Positions 23,975 through 35,082 of a stretch of DNA of 64,000 nt are shown here, one piece after another. The stretch is from contig CM060695.1 in assembly GCA_030686995.1 (NCBI GenBank), positions 104,001,371 through 104,065,370 of the forward strand. Direction: 5' to 3'. How positions within the stretch are numbered: the stretch's first letter is position 1; the number at the start of each line of letters is the position of its first letter. The notes under the pieces are model-generated. The model searched no databases, was not told where the DNA came from, and saw nothing but the letters and a program-made list of their open reading frames with translations. The DNA comes from Artemisia argyi. Its lineage: Eukaryota; Streptophyta; Magnoliopsida; Asterales; Asteraceae. The translations under genes were made by a program, and so were the position numbers.

Positions 23975-25427
23975 GAGGCATCCAGTACATAATAAACATA
24001 AACAAAAAACAATTTCAAAGCAAACTTATGAAAAGATAATAAACACAACACATCGTTATTTTCAAAGAATAAGAAATTAACTCAAAAATAGCATTGGCGA
24101 GGGTCATGCAAAAATAGCATTGACTGCTTTAATGACAAGAAATTATCAGTAAGATATTTGCACTACTTAAAATTGTAGTACAAAGCATTATCAGATAAAC
24201 ATAACATGAATATAAGGGGTGTTTTGCTAGGCTCATTTGAGGTACTTATATGCTTATTGTATTATGAATAAACAATAAGCTTACCCAGACAATTTATTGA
24301 AAGTGTGCTTAATAGAAAATAATAAACATGTTGTGCCATTTAAGAAGCTCTAGCAGATGCAATTGTAAAAGGGCATGTTTGAAAAACATTTTAGCAAATA
24401 AATATAACCATCAACTCGTACGTGTTTTATGTGATAACAAAACAATACAGATATGTTCTTCTAAAACATCCCTACTGAAGTGAAAGAAAAAAACACCATT
24501 GTTAACAAACCTGGTCAATTTCTTGATCCATATGAGTTTAGTTTTAGTTGGATCATATGCTTGGCCTTCCTTTAAATAACTGGGGTTGAATCATTCTTTT
24601 TTGGGAGAGACGTTTCAAACTGACAGTCCATGTTTCTGTTTCCTTTGTCCCTGTCCTTTACAAACCATGGTATATAAAAGTTTATGAATTTACGAGTTAC
24701 CTAAAAGTGCCCCCAGGTCTTTTAAGTATAAGCCTCTATGTGCGAAGCTCTGTTGTAGTTGAGATATATTGAAGATAGGAGCAAGACTTGTTTTATCCCA
24801 CTTTTCTTTTAAATGCGCTCCATGTACTAAGAAAATTAGAAGCCTATCTGTAAAATTTCACACACATGCTGTAGTCATCACTAAAAACATGATTATATCA
24901 CTTTTTTCCCGATCAATGTAACTAAGGCCACATGCATGGGTACTGATATATTACGGGTTGATGTCATTTATATAGTCCAACGAATCAGCAAGTACTCGAA
25001 TAATAGATTCTTCAATAAAAGATATGCAAATGAGAAGATAGCAAAATGAGGAACCTCTTTGTTCGTTCTGCAACTTCAAATCCATTGAAGACCAATTGGG
25101 ACCTTATGAAACACCATTTATTATACTATGAATATGGATACAAATATGCAAAACATGGGAAAATGAGTATGTACCATCAATGAATGATTAAGGTTGTCAC
25201 AGTCCCACAACCTGTATACTTTATTGACTCTTCATCAGTCACTCTTTCTAACTAAATAATCATCTTCCCGAATGTCATTGTTAACATAAGAAATATTCTT
25301 TGTAATATTGCATTGACTTTGATATTATTAAGAGAAATCAAACAATATGAACAAACATTAACTGTCAAAGTATGACCACGTATTTCACATCCATGTAGAC
25401 GCAAAGAGACATCCCTACATACGTTAA
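23975..25427. other. AT-rich DNA, no feature recognised
   Basis: No credible ORF, repeat or RNA gene. It is the left flank of the copia insertion at 25433 and continues after the insertion at 37737. Confidence 0.5.
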
Positions 25428-25432
25428 GAAGA
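25428..25432 (+). repeat. Left target-site duplication GAAGA
   Basis: Identical to 37732-37736 on the other side of the copia element. Confidence 0.95.
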
Positions 25433-25786
25433 TGTTGGGATCATAGTTTTCACTATTTTATCAAGTCCCGGTTATTTGTAATAATAGGTTGCTTAAGTTA
25501 CTATTTACTTACATTTATGTTATGTAACATGTTTACTAGACTTAAGGCATTTTAGTCCATGGGCTTAGAAGCCCACACGAATTGATAGTAGAAGGAGAGA
25601 GAGTGTTGCCCTAGCTCCTTCCCTATAAATAGAAGCCTTAGTCTCATGTAAAATTTTGTTGGTTATTTGATTTCTTAAGGAAACTCTTGCACTTATATTT
25701 CTCTTATTCATATAATCACCCATATCTCCTTTCTCATCTCATTTCTATTATTATCATACTTGTGTTTACAAAATGGTGACCTAACA
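25433..25786 (+). mobile_element. 5' LTR of the copia element
   Basis: TGTTGGGATC...CCTAACA, 354 bp, with a TATA box (TATAAATA) at 25624. A 'GGCTTAGAAGCC' palindrome lies about 55 bp upstream of it. No canonical TGGTATCAGAGC primer site follows; AGTAGTATCATTCGCC at 25787 is the only comparable sequence, so priming is uncertain. Confidence 0.93.
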
Positions 25787-26277
25787 AGTAGTATCATTCG
25801 CCATATGAAGGTGTAGCTTTTGTGTTTTCATTGATTTCGTTCCTTAAACTTGTTTTTTAATCGATTTGTTGTTAAAATTTTCGTACTTTTTGCTTGTCTT
25901 TTGGTTTTTATCACATATTTGCTTACAAACTTGTGCTACAAATCAAAACAAACATAAAGTTCTAAATTTTTCTCAATAATTCGATTTAGGGCTTCTTGTA
26001 CTTATTTTCGAAATTTTAAAATTTTTGGATAAAGTTCATAAAGTTTACAACTTTCTTCAAGAAATCTTCATATTATAACTAAAAGTACAAGAATCTTTAA
26101 ATAAAAACACGTTTTAGGTTTGCTTTCCTTGAAAATACTATTCGCCTAGCTTATCGAGAAAGTGCTTAGTCCCTTTATCGAGATCTACACTAAGTGCTCT
26201 ATATCGACTTCGTTTTTTGTGGACTCAGTATTTTCTTTCTTGTATAAGAAAGAAAAGTACTTCGACTCTTGGTACAT

Positions 26278-26575
26278 TTTCGAAATTGTACAATTTTGAT
26301 AAGTGGGTTCGTGATTTTTGTGTTTTTTCGAAAATACTATTTTTTCGAAATCACATTGTTTTCGAAAATTTGTAAAAGTTTCGAAAACTCACTTACATCC
26401 CTTGTTTTGCGATAACCTACAAGTTTCGAAATCACTGGTATGCAGAAATTTCGCAATCTCCATTGATCAACAATTTCGCAATCACAAGTGAAGAAATCTT
26501 TCGCAATCACTGTCATAGAAAAATTTCGCAATCACTGTTGTGCAAAATTTCGCAATCCGAAGTTGAGCAAAGTTT
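26278..26575 (+). repeat. Leader array of TTTCG(A/C)AA motifs
   Basis: About eleven copies of TTTCGAAA or TTTCGCAATC within 300 bp upstream of gag. The last five TTTCGCAATC copies are spaced roughly 25-30 bp apart as a degenerate tandem array. A similar array precedes the second ORF (30180-30670). Confidence 0.75.
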
Positions 26576-26634
26576 TCGAGATTTGGCTAAATCTATACCT
26601 TCTACAAGATCCATTATTACACAAGTGTCAAAAA

Positions 26635-28953
26635 ATGTCTCAACCACCTAATTACTACTTCCCTCATCCTCAGCAACAGCAACATCAGCAGTATCAGCAA
26701 CAACAATACCATCAGCAACAATCGTATCAGCAACCTTCCCAATCACACGTTCAACAACAACCGTTTAATCCACTACATCATTACCTAATGACGCAACAAC
26801 ATCAAATCATTCCTCAACAACAACCACATCAAATGTCACAACATAACAATCAGTTTTCCTTAAAACAACCTCACTGGTTTGATAGAATGTGTGAAGTTAT
26901 TACAACTCAACAATCCAGACATGAGGCAGGATCACTTGAAACACCTCCAATGCTTACACCTGGGAACTATGTTTAGTGGTCAAGTCGATTCTTACGATTT
27001 CTTGAATTTAAGAAACCTCATGGAAAATTCTTGAAACAAGTGATACTTGAAGGACCATTTGAGTGGCCAACAAGATTTGAAATTGGTGATCCAAATGCTG
27101 ATCCTCCACGTCCTCCTGGTGATAGACCTCTTCCAGAATCTGCACTCACAGGAGAACAGAAATTACATCGTGAAGCTGATGAGTACGCAATGGCTTATAT
27201 ACTTCAAGGTATACCTAATCCAATTTATCGAAGTGTCGATGCTTAGAAGACAGCCAAAGCTATGTGGGAACATGTTCATCTCCTTATGGAAGGCACTCAA
27301 TTGAACAAAGATGATATGGAATCCAAACTCTACATGGAATACACAGACATCACAATTGAACCAGGAGAGTCACTTGAATCCTACTATCATCGTTTCACAA
27401 ATGTGGTCAATGATCTGGAACGTCACAAAATCACAGTACCAAGGATAGCAGTGAACTCCAAATTCGTCGGTAGTCTTGGTCCAGATTGGCATAAATATGT
27501 GACATTTGTTCGTCAAACAAAAAATCTTCATGATGCTCCATATGGCTTGTTGTATGATTTTCTGAAACACCATGAACCTGAAGTGGAAAAAGATCGAGCT
27601 CTACGAGGAGGATACACACCTACACCAACACCAAATTCTTTGGCTCTCGTAGCTCAATCTCCCTATGCTCCACCACCAATGTCAAATCATGCATATGTTC
27701 AAGAGCAGAACTACTTCAGTTATCCACAGTATTCTACCTCGAACCAAATGGTCCCTTATGATTCATCTCCACAGAATGCTTCTACTCAACTTGTTCCATT
27801 AAACAACAATGATGCAGTGTATTACTCAAATTCCAATGACGATGACGATGATGACTTTAACACGTTGAATCAGGGACTTGCTCTTATTGCTCGTGCTTTT
27901 TGGGACTGCAACAAATATATTAAGCAACCTATTATTACAAAAACCTACGGGGAGGACTTACTTGTTGTTCAAATATATGTCGATGACATTATTTTTGCCT
28001 CAACAAAAAGAAGTTACTCTAATGATTTTGCAAAATTAATGAAAGATAATTTTGGAATGTCCATGATGGGTGAGCTTTCCTTCTTTTTAGGACTACAAGT
28101 TCATCAATCACCCCGTGGAATTTTCATAAATCAGTCCAAATATGCTCTTGAAATTTTAAAGAAACACGGAATGATGTCTTGTGATACTTATAATACACCA
28201 ATGGGCTATACCACAAAATTAGATGCTGACTTACATGGGACTCCTGTTGACCCTACCAAATACCGAAGTATGATTGGGTCCCTCATGTATCTCACAGCTA
28301 GTAGACCTGATATAGTATTTGCTGTCTACATGTGCTCTCGCTATCAGTCCAAACCAACTGAAAAACACCTCAGTGAGGTCAAAAGAATCCTTCGATACAT
28401 AAAGGGAACCATTAACTTGGGAATCTGGTATCCGAAGGATTCTGGATTTGAACTAATTGCTTTTTCAGATGCTGACCATGCAGGATGTTTAGACACACGC
28501 AAAAGTACATCTGGTGGATTACAATTTCTCGGAGACAAACTTGTGTCATGGCAATCAAAGAAGCAGGACTGCACATCACCGTCGTCTACAGAATCTGAAT
28601 ATGTAGCCATGTCTGCTTGTTGTGCTCAAGTCATTTGGATGAGATCACAACTTAAGGATTATGGCTACCTATTCAACAAGATTCCTATCTACTGTGATTC
28701 CAAAAGTGCAATTGCTATCTCCTGCAACACAGTACATCATTGCAAATCCAAACACATCGATCTCCGATATCACTTCATCAAAGAGCATGTTGAAAAGGGT
28801 ACCGTTGAACTTTATTTTGTTGGGACTGAGTACCAATTGGTGGACTTACTTACCAAATCCTTAGCACCATCAAGGTTTGCTAGTCTAGTTCACCAAATTG
28901 GTATGCGATGTTTGACTCCAGAGGATCTGGAAAAGTTTTTAAAACACAATTGA
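26635..28953 (+). pseudogene. Copia gag fused in frame to C-terminal RT/RNase H
   Basis: From ATG 26635 one frame runs to TGA 28951-28953, interrupted only by TAG at 26974 and TAG at 27244. Order: Gln-rich N-terminus (26655-26860), copia gag core (MESKLYMEYTDITIEPGESL, 27316 on), a Gln/Pro/Asp-rich segment, then directly at about 27905-27955 the C-terminal half of reverse transcriptase (LLVVQIYVDDIIFAST, catalytic YVDD) and RNase H of Ty1/copia type (SDADHAGC, STESEYVA, IDLRYHFIKEHV). Zinc knuckle, protease, integrase and the N-terminal half of RT are missing, with no frame loss at the junction. Both nonsense codons are TAG at positions where relatives as I remember them carry Gln. Not able to support its own transposition. 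Confidence 0.9.
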
Positions 28954-29036
28954 TCGTCAAACATCAAAACTATCATTGTAAATATTTCTTAAATATAAAC
29001 CAATCAAAACACAAAAAGATTTTCATACTTTTGATT

Positions 29037-29075
<39 letters not shown>

Positions 29076-30179
29076 CAAGTATATCACTTCTCTTCAACAT
29101 CTTGTCATTTTTTTTTCTTCTCTTATTTTGTACAAGTGTTGAGGGGGAGATAAGCTCAACTGCTACACAACTTTTCTCAAAATTGATATACTTGCATATT
29201 TTCTAAGGATGCGGTACTTCGGTTATTGTGAAAGTCTTACGTTCATTCCCTCGTCTCATCTCGATTAAGGTTTCACTTACAATGGCGGTTAGGAGTATAT
29301 CTTTATGTTGCACTTGTTTGCCATTTAACTTTAGGACTCAATAATGAAAATAAAAGAGTTTAGGGACCAAAAGTGACATAAATTCAAAATCTCTAAAATA
29401 ACTTAAACAAACAACCTGTTTTTTCAAAACCTCACAATTTTTAAAACCCTAAACCCTCTTTCAAAATCTACGGACCATATTCAAACGAGCAATCCACGTT
29501 AGTGATCTTCAATTTGTAAGTTTCTATATGATCCTTAGCGTATTACAAGGATAGGTTTTTGTTTAATTACAAATCCAATGGTTGAATCTTATGTTATGTC
29601 GATTTCTTGGTCTAGGGTTTCTACAAAATCGGAATCATGTAAAACGTGTTGGATTAGGTTGTTTTTCATAGGGCTTTTGTAATATAACAAGTTATAATCA
29701 TCTCTGTAACAACTAATCATTATCCATTACATGTTTGCTTGATTCTCGAAACCTAGGGTTTTAGTTCGATTTGGGTTCTTTTGATTCTGTGGTTGTTTGT
29801 GTTATGTTATGGGTGGGATATGTTGCTATGAGTATATGTAACAATATTGTGCATTTGAATTTGACCCACATCGATATGGTCATGATTCTCGATTACTTGG
29901 GTATCTCGTTCATACATAGGCATCTCTTGTTCTGTGCTCATAAGTATTGTTTGTCATGTTTTTTTATGCTTCTTATACATGTTAGTAATATAATGGAACC
30001 AATCATCTTCATTAGATTCTAGTTTTCATTTTAATCGAAAACATGTTCTTGGTGTTTATCGAAATCACTGCTAACGTATGTATAGAAGTAGACTAATTGT
30101 GATATATCATTCTTAATGACAGGTCTGAATCTTTGGATACTAAATTTTCAAAAGAAACGTACGTTTGACTTCATTTTGA
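28954..30179 (+). other. Spacer between gag/RT and the second ORF
   Basis: Non-coding. It holds a 33-base poly(A) at about 29040-29073, a GAGGGGGAGA purine tract at 29141, and a telomere-like AAACCCTAAACCCT at 29444. A good splice donor (TTTG|GTAAGTTT context at 29516) and an acceptor (AATGACAG at 30122) are candidate ends of a 5'-UTR intron. This layout resembles the promoter and leader of a plant gene, which would let the second ORF be expressed separately; that is inference. Confidence 0.45.
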
Positions 30180-30670
30180 AAAATTCTTGTATAAGAATTC
30201 TTTTCGAGAACACGATTTTTCGCAATCACCATTCTTGGTGGAATTATTTTCGAAATCACACTTAAACTTGTGTTTGCGAAATTTTGCCTTTCAAAGGTTT
30301 TGTATTTTCGAAAAATTTCAGTTTCGAGAATGCTTACTTTGAATTTTATTTCGAAAACGCCTGTTCTAGTATGATTGCGAAAATAATTTTATCGAGAATA
30401 GTCTTCGAAAACTGGAAAAACTTTCGCAATCCTAAATGATGATTGATTTCGAAAAATTTTACATATAAGCATGTTCTCGATAAATACTTTATCGAGAACA
30501 CACTTTGTAATTTTTTCGTAATCAGTCTCATTACAAGTTTGTGAAAACAATTTTTTTAAGTTTTTCGAAATTTCACACTTAACGGTTTATATATGTTTGC
30601 GATAAGTCGTAATAAGTAAATTTTGCGAAAATATGATGATGGCTTGTTGTAATTTCGCAAACATGTAATT
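30180..30670 (+). repeat. Second TTTCG(A/C)AA motif array, upstream of the large ORF
   Basis: At least a dozen TTTCGAAA, TTTCGCAA, TTCGAGAA or TTGCGAAA words in 490 bp, ending about 250 bp before the ATG at 30922. It resembles the array at 26278-26575 in motif but not in overall sequence. Confidence 0.7.
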
Positions 30671-30921
30671 ATGTTGTGATTGTGTTGTTGCTACTTGGAT
30701 CATTTTTGTGCTTAAGTGTGTGCTCTAATTTTTCTTAAATTGATTAAGTGAGATAAAATGATCAATGTTCTTCATGTATGCATCATACGCCACTTCACAC
30801 ATAACATAATGAACCATTCGTGCTTAATTGTCTTAAGTAGTTATCAGTAATCAAACTCGAAACAGTGTTAACACGTAACAAATCTGGATGTTTGGTTTAT
30901 GATTATACTTTTCAAATTAAC

Positions 30922-33900
30922 ATGGCTGAACACAACAAGAATGTCCCTGAACAAGCTCTTCCATTACTCACCATGGATGACATCACTCCCAAAGACTACG
31001 ATGTTACGATTGGCAACAACAATCCACGAGTTGATTTTGACAAATTAAGAATTACCGAGAACTCGTGCATGATTGTCAAAGATATTCTACTTGCACATCC
31101 ATGCAAACATTTGCTCATCTGTTCTACTTCAGTTCCTCTGTTCTACCTTCATCAGTTCTGGCTTACGGCTAAGGCTAATTTGGATGATGCATCTTTTACT
31201 GTTACATTGGATCGCCAAGTCTACACTGTAGATCATGACGTTCTTCGTACAGCTCTTCTCCTGCCTCAAACTGACAACGAATTTGCTCCAATACTACCTG
31301 AACTGGACCTTCTTGACTTTTTTATTGAGTTAGGATATGATGTTGATGATGACGTACCGCTAGTCAAACTTTCCCGATTCAATGCCAAGAATATCCCTCA
31401 GCCTTGGAGAACATTCTGTCTGTTGCTTGTAAGATCGATTTCAGGAAGAAAAAGTGGTCATGAACATCCTAGGCTTGAACATTTGCAAACATTTTGGGGA
31501 ATGGTGACTTTGACACCTATGGACTTTGCAGTTCCAATCATGAAAGATATAGTCTACATCATTCAAACCGAACGTGTGAAGACTATGATCCCATTCACAA
31601 GATTCACCAAGCTTCTCATAGAACATTTCTGCAAAGACACACCAGAATTCATCAAAAAAATGGCTGATCCTAATGAGCCGAAGCACCTCTTCGAGGACGA
31701 CTTCACCACCTCATTCATCAAGACGACCACTTCCTCTACCAAGATCAAAGGAATGAGGCTTCCCGAATACCTTCTTAATGACATGATCAAGAAAAGTCTG
31801 AACTACAAATACTATGATAATGCTTACAAAGGGGTACAGGTAGAAACTACTATTCAGACTCGTAGCAAAGGAGGTGTGAAGTCTGGGAGTACTGCAAGCA
31901 CCACTGGCTCACCTCAGACTAAGTCTAAGACTGCTCCCAAGACAAAACCCAAGACTTCCACCAAACCTAAACCTACAACCAAACCTAAACCAACATCCAA
32001 ACCCAAAACAGCAACCAAGCCAAAACAGAAGGTAACTCCTGAGTACATCCTTCAGGATGAACCTACACCTCCACCTTCTGACAGCGAATCAGAGTTCGAC
32101 ACGGAATCTGAAGAAGAAGAACCAGATTATGAATTGAGAGCAAGAGCACCTGATGAAGGATTTCCTGCAACAGAGATCGCCATACAACAAAGTCTAGAAA
32201 CTTATGAAGAAGAGACAAGAAAAAGAAAAGGGATCACTATTAATGAGCCTAATGATGATGAAGACGAACCAATCGTTGAACAGTTGGTCGATAAACGAAA
32301 ACTGAAAAGTATAGTTGTCGACACACGAGCTGAAGAAAAGCAACTTCGCAAAGAACAAAGGAAAGCAGCTCTCGAAAGCCGACTTCTGTCTCAACCTTCA
32401 ACACCACCACCTGTCAATCAGCCTGAACATGAAGGAGCTACAAGCAGCATGCTTCCTCCCGTTGTGTCCACTACGTTAGAATCAGCTCCACAACCTGATG
32501 ACACCGTTAAAGATACAGACAAAACAGGAGATGTCAATATGACAGAGACTGCTAATGTAGAGGAGAATGTTGGCGGACAAGAGAACATAGCCACGGATCA
32601 GGAACATGAATACCTCATTACTCCAGAGTTTCTTGCACGAGAAGCAGAGGAAGCAGAGGAACGTCGTAGAAAAGAAAATGAAGAGAAGAACGCGTTCGAC
32701 ACCAACATATTTCTTAAGTCATCTTCTCAGCAGACTTCCTCAGCACAACCTCCACCTCCTCAAGACTCTCCACCAAAGGATCCGACTCCTCCTGCTTCTT
32801 CTTCAAACTCTCACAACGAGTCATCATCCGAATCATCACCTGAGCATTCATCTCCCACACCTTCCAAAACCGCATCAAAACAGCATTCAATCAATGAACC
32901 GAAACAACCAGTTGATCTTCAGGAGCAAGTCAACAAACTTACCAACCTGGTTACCGGTCTTACCAAACAAGTTGAAGACTTTCAGGAGTCAAAGCAGCTG
33001 ATCGATAAGTTCTTGAACTCTGATTACACAGGATTTATCAGGACTGCCACACATGATTTTCTCTCTGAAAATCTAGTTGAGATGATCACTCCTGAAGTAG
33101 CAAACCTTCTTGAACCAATCAAGGACAACTTGGATCACAGAATCAGAAGTGTCACTAGAAAAATGTTGTCAACTACACCATTCACACTTCACACTGCAAA
33201 AGCTTCGACTGTTGCTCCAACCGTCCCTGAATTATCCTTCAATGAAATGCTTGCCAAACTCTTCGACAATGTTGCCTCTAAAACCACACAGACTGCTGAA
33301 GAAAAAGCACTTTATGATGCTATGGTGGCTTACATATCCAAAGAGTCATGCAAAGAAGCAGCCGGAACCCTGAAAAGGTCAAGAAAAGATGACGACCCTG
33401 ACCCAAACTCAAAAGGCAAGAAACCTAAGTCTGGAACCGGTCCTTCATCTTCTCTACAACCACGAAAGGACTCCACTCCTCCTGGAAATCAACAACACCC
33501 CTTAGCTACCAGTCACGGTCAAATTGAAGATGAAGAAACTTTCATGGAACCTACTGATGACTACCAGGGTCAACCTGACGCCGATTATCGTGCTTCACCT
33601 ATTCCCGATTCTCATGCTGGACCATCGTCACCATCTAAGGCTAAAGACAAAGATGCTACATCTAAGTCCAAGAAATCAAAGAAGAAAAGACGTCATTCAT
33701 GGCTCGACAATGATGACACTCCTCAGAATGATTGGCTGACAGAAATGGTTCAAGCTCAACCTCCTCTCGAAGAAGAAGAACCCCTTCCTGGTAACACTCT
33801 ACAGTTCACCCAAGTCATAATGAAGGATCTTCAGATCAACAAACTCACAAAGACGGAGCTTAGAAGAATCAATAGGGATGCACAAGAATTCCTTAAGTCC

Positions 33901-35082
33901 AGATCCGGAAACAAAGTGGAATACGAGTATCATATGCAGAATATAGCTAGTGCAATGTCTGCCGACTTTGACTGGCTAAATCCTGAAGTGAACATCGACC
34001 TCAGTTCCAAAAATCATGAAAAACCTTACTTCACTGACTGGACCAAACCATTACCTTTGAAAGGATTTCCAGACAAACCCAAGATACCTTACAGCTTCTT
34101 CTTCAACAAAGATCTTCGTAACATCCAGCTCACCCAGGAGACATCCAAGAAGAAATATGCTTCCTCACTCACAATCTCAGTACCAGCCGCAAGATACGAA
34201 ATTCCTGCCATTGAAGAGACCACTCGTATTTTCAGCAACTCCATCGTAGCTTACGACAGAGATGCTCCACACGGAATTCAACACTGGCCAGAACGTCGTC
34301 GTCTCGGTTATACCAGCAGATTAGGAGACAAATCATTGGAAAATGTGAAGCAGAAATCTAAGATCATCGCTATCTTGGAGATTCAACAGTCGAAACGGTT
34401 TAACTACATATTCATGCGTGAAATTGTTGTTAAACGACAAGATGAAAATAAGTGCAAGTTTTCCGAAGCAGACTTTCCAGACCTTAATCTCAATGACATA
34501 GAAGACATGTATCTCGAAAAGGTTCAAGGAAGAATGCGTGGATTCGATAGAGATGTACAGTACAACTTCATGGCATCACTACTTCTTTACATCCGACGAT
34601 TGATTGTTCAAGAAAGAGTGGAAGATCTTCAGCTTGGAGTGGAAAGTTACCAACAGAAGATCAATTTGACAAAGCTGCAATTCTACTTTGATGGTATCTA
34701 TAAAACGCCACGGTTTACTCTCAACCAAGAACCTTTTGGTTTCACCTACATCAACAGCAAAAAGCTACAAAGCTTCATGAGGTTCGATGAGGTATACAAA
34801 TTCTGTGATGTTACACTCAAATCTGTTCGTGATGGGCTTGTCAAAAGGTTGAATGATGATCGCCGAAAGATAGCAAAGGGGGAACAACCTAGATGGAAAT
34901 CCAGCTCAAGAAGACAAGTTCGTAACTTTGTCTTAAAGATTGAAGAAAGGTTATTTCGACGGGAACAGATCAGACGACTGGAAAGCTATATCGGTGCCAG
35001 ACCATCGTTTCCTGTCAGAAACTTCGAAAGACCAGAACCTAAGTTCACTGCCTTTGATGCTCCACTTCCTGACGAAGATTAA
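30922..35082 (+). CDS. Large uninterrupted accessory ORF of the copia element (1386 aa, function unknown)
   Basis: ATG at 30922; the frame is open for a further 57 bases upstream from a GTG. Residues 25-310 form a conserved-looking globular part (IVKDILLAHPCKHLLICSTS, then FYLHQFWL, QPWRTFCLLL, PFTRFTKLLIEHF), which I recognise as the N-terminal domain of ORFs accompanying copia elements in Asteraceae. Then come a Lys/Pro/Thr-rich run (about 334-372), an acidic Glu/Asp/Ser run (388-406), charged helices (EEAEERRRKENEE), Ser/Pro-rich linkers, a leucine-heptad coiled coil (about 667-692), two basic nuclear-signal-like clusters (about 817-836 and KSKKSKKKRRHSW at 915), and a C-terminal globular part to residue 1386. 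I see no signal peptide or membrane segment, so despite its position after pol it does not look like an envelope protein. It has no stops or shifts, unlike gag in the same element. Molecular role unknown. Confidence 0.85.
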   Translation: MAEHNKNVPEQALPLLTMDDITPKDYDVTIGNNNPRVDFDKLRITENSCMIVKDILLAHPCKHLLICSTSVPLFYLHQFWLTAKANLDDASFTVTLDRQVYTVDHDVLRTALLLPQTDNEFAPILPELDLLDFFIELGYDVDDDVPLVKLSRFNAKNIPQPWRTFCLLLVRSISGRKSGHEHPRLEHLQTFWGMVTLTPMDFAVPIMKDIVYIIQTERVKTMIPFTRFTKLLIEHFCKDTPEFIKKMADPNEPKHLFEDDFTTSFIKTTTSSTKIKGMRLPEYLLNDMIKKSLNYKYYDNAYKGVQVETTIQTRSKGGVKSGSTASTTGSPQTKSKTAPKTKPKTSTKPKPTTKPKPTSKPKTATKPKQKVTPEYILQDEPTPPPSDSESEFDTESEEEEPDYELRARAPDEGFPATEIAIQQSLETYEEETRKRKGITINEPNDDEDEPIVEQLVDKRKLKSIVVDTRAEEKQLRKEQRKAALESRLLSQPSTPPPVNQPEHEGATSSMLPPVVSTTLESAPQPDDTVKDTDKTGDVNMTETANVEENVGGQENIATDQEHEYLITPEFLAREAEEAEERRRKENEEKNAFDTNIFLKSSSQQTSSAQPPPPQDSPPKDPTPPASSSNSHNESSSESSPEHSSPTPSKTASKQHSINEPKQPVDLQEQVNKLTNLVTGLTKQVEDFQESKQLIDKFLNSDYTGFIRTATHDFLSENLVEMITPEVANLLEPIKDNLDHRIRSVTRKMLSTTPFTLHTAKASTVAPTVPELSFNEMLAKLFDNVASKTTQTAEEKALYDAMVAYISKESCKEAAGTLKRSRKDDDPDPNSKGKKPKSGTGPSSSLQPRKDSTPPGNQQHPLATSHGQIEDEETFMEPTDDYQGQPDADYRASPIPDSHAGPSSPSKAKDKDATSKSKKSKKKRRHSWLDNDDTPQNDWLTEMVQAQPPLEEEEPLPGNTLQFTQVIMKDLQINKLTKTELRRINRDAQEFLKSRSGNKVEYEYHMQNIASAMSADFDWLNPEVNIDLSSKNHEKPYFTDWTKPLPLKGFPDKPKIPYSFFFNKDLRNIQLTQETSKKKYASSLTISVPAARYEIPAIEETTRIFSNSIVAYDRDAPHGIQHWPERRRLGYTSRLGDKSLENVKQKSKIIAILEIQQSKRFNYIFMREIVVKRQDENKCKFSEADFPDLNLNDIEDMYLEKVQGRMRGFDRDVQYNFMASLLLYIRRLIVQERVEDLQLGVESYQQKINLTKLQFYFDGIYKTPRFTLNQEPFGFTYINSKKLQSFMRFDEVYKFCDVTLKSVRDGLVKRLNDDRRKIAKGEQPRWKSSSRRQVRNFVLKIEERLFRREQIRRLESYIGARPSFPVRNFERPEPKFTAFDAPLPDED

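Noticed and set aside
23641..24051. Taking the whole 136-codon minus-strand ORF as the channel fragment
   Set aside because: Only 23794-23969 is protein-like and it is bounded by splice sites; the rest reads as intron.
30922..35082. Calling the large copia ORF an envelope gene
   Set aside because: No signal peptide, fusion peptide or membrane span is visible; position alone is not enough.
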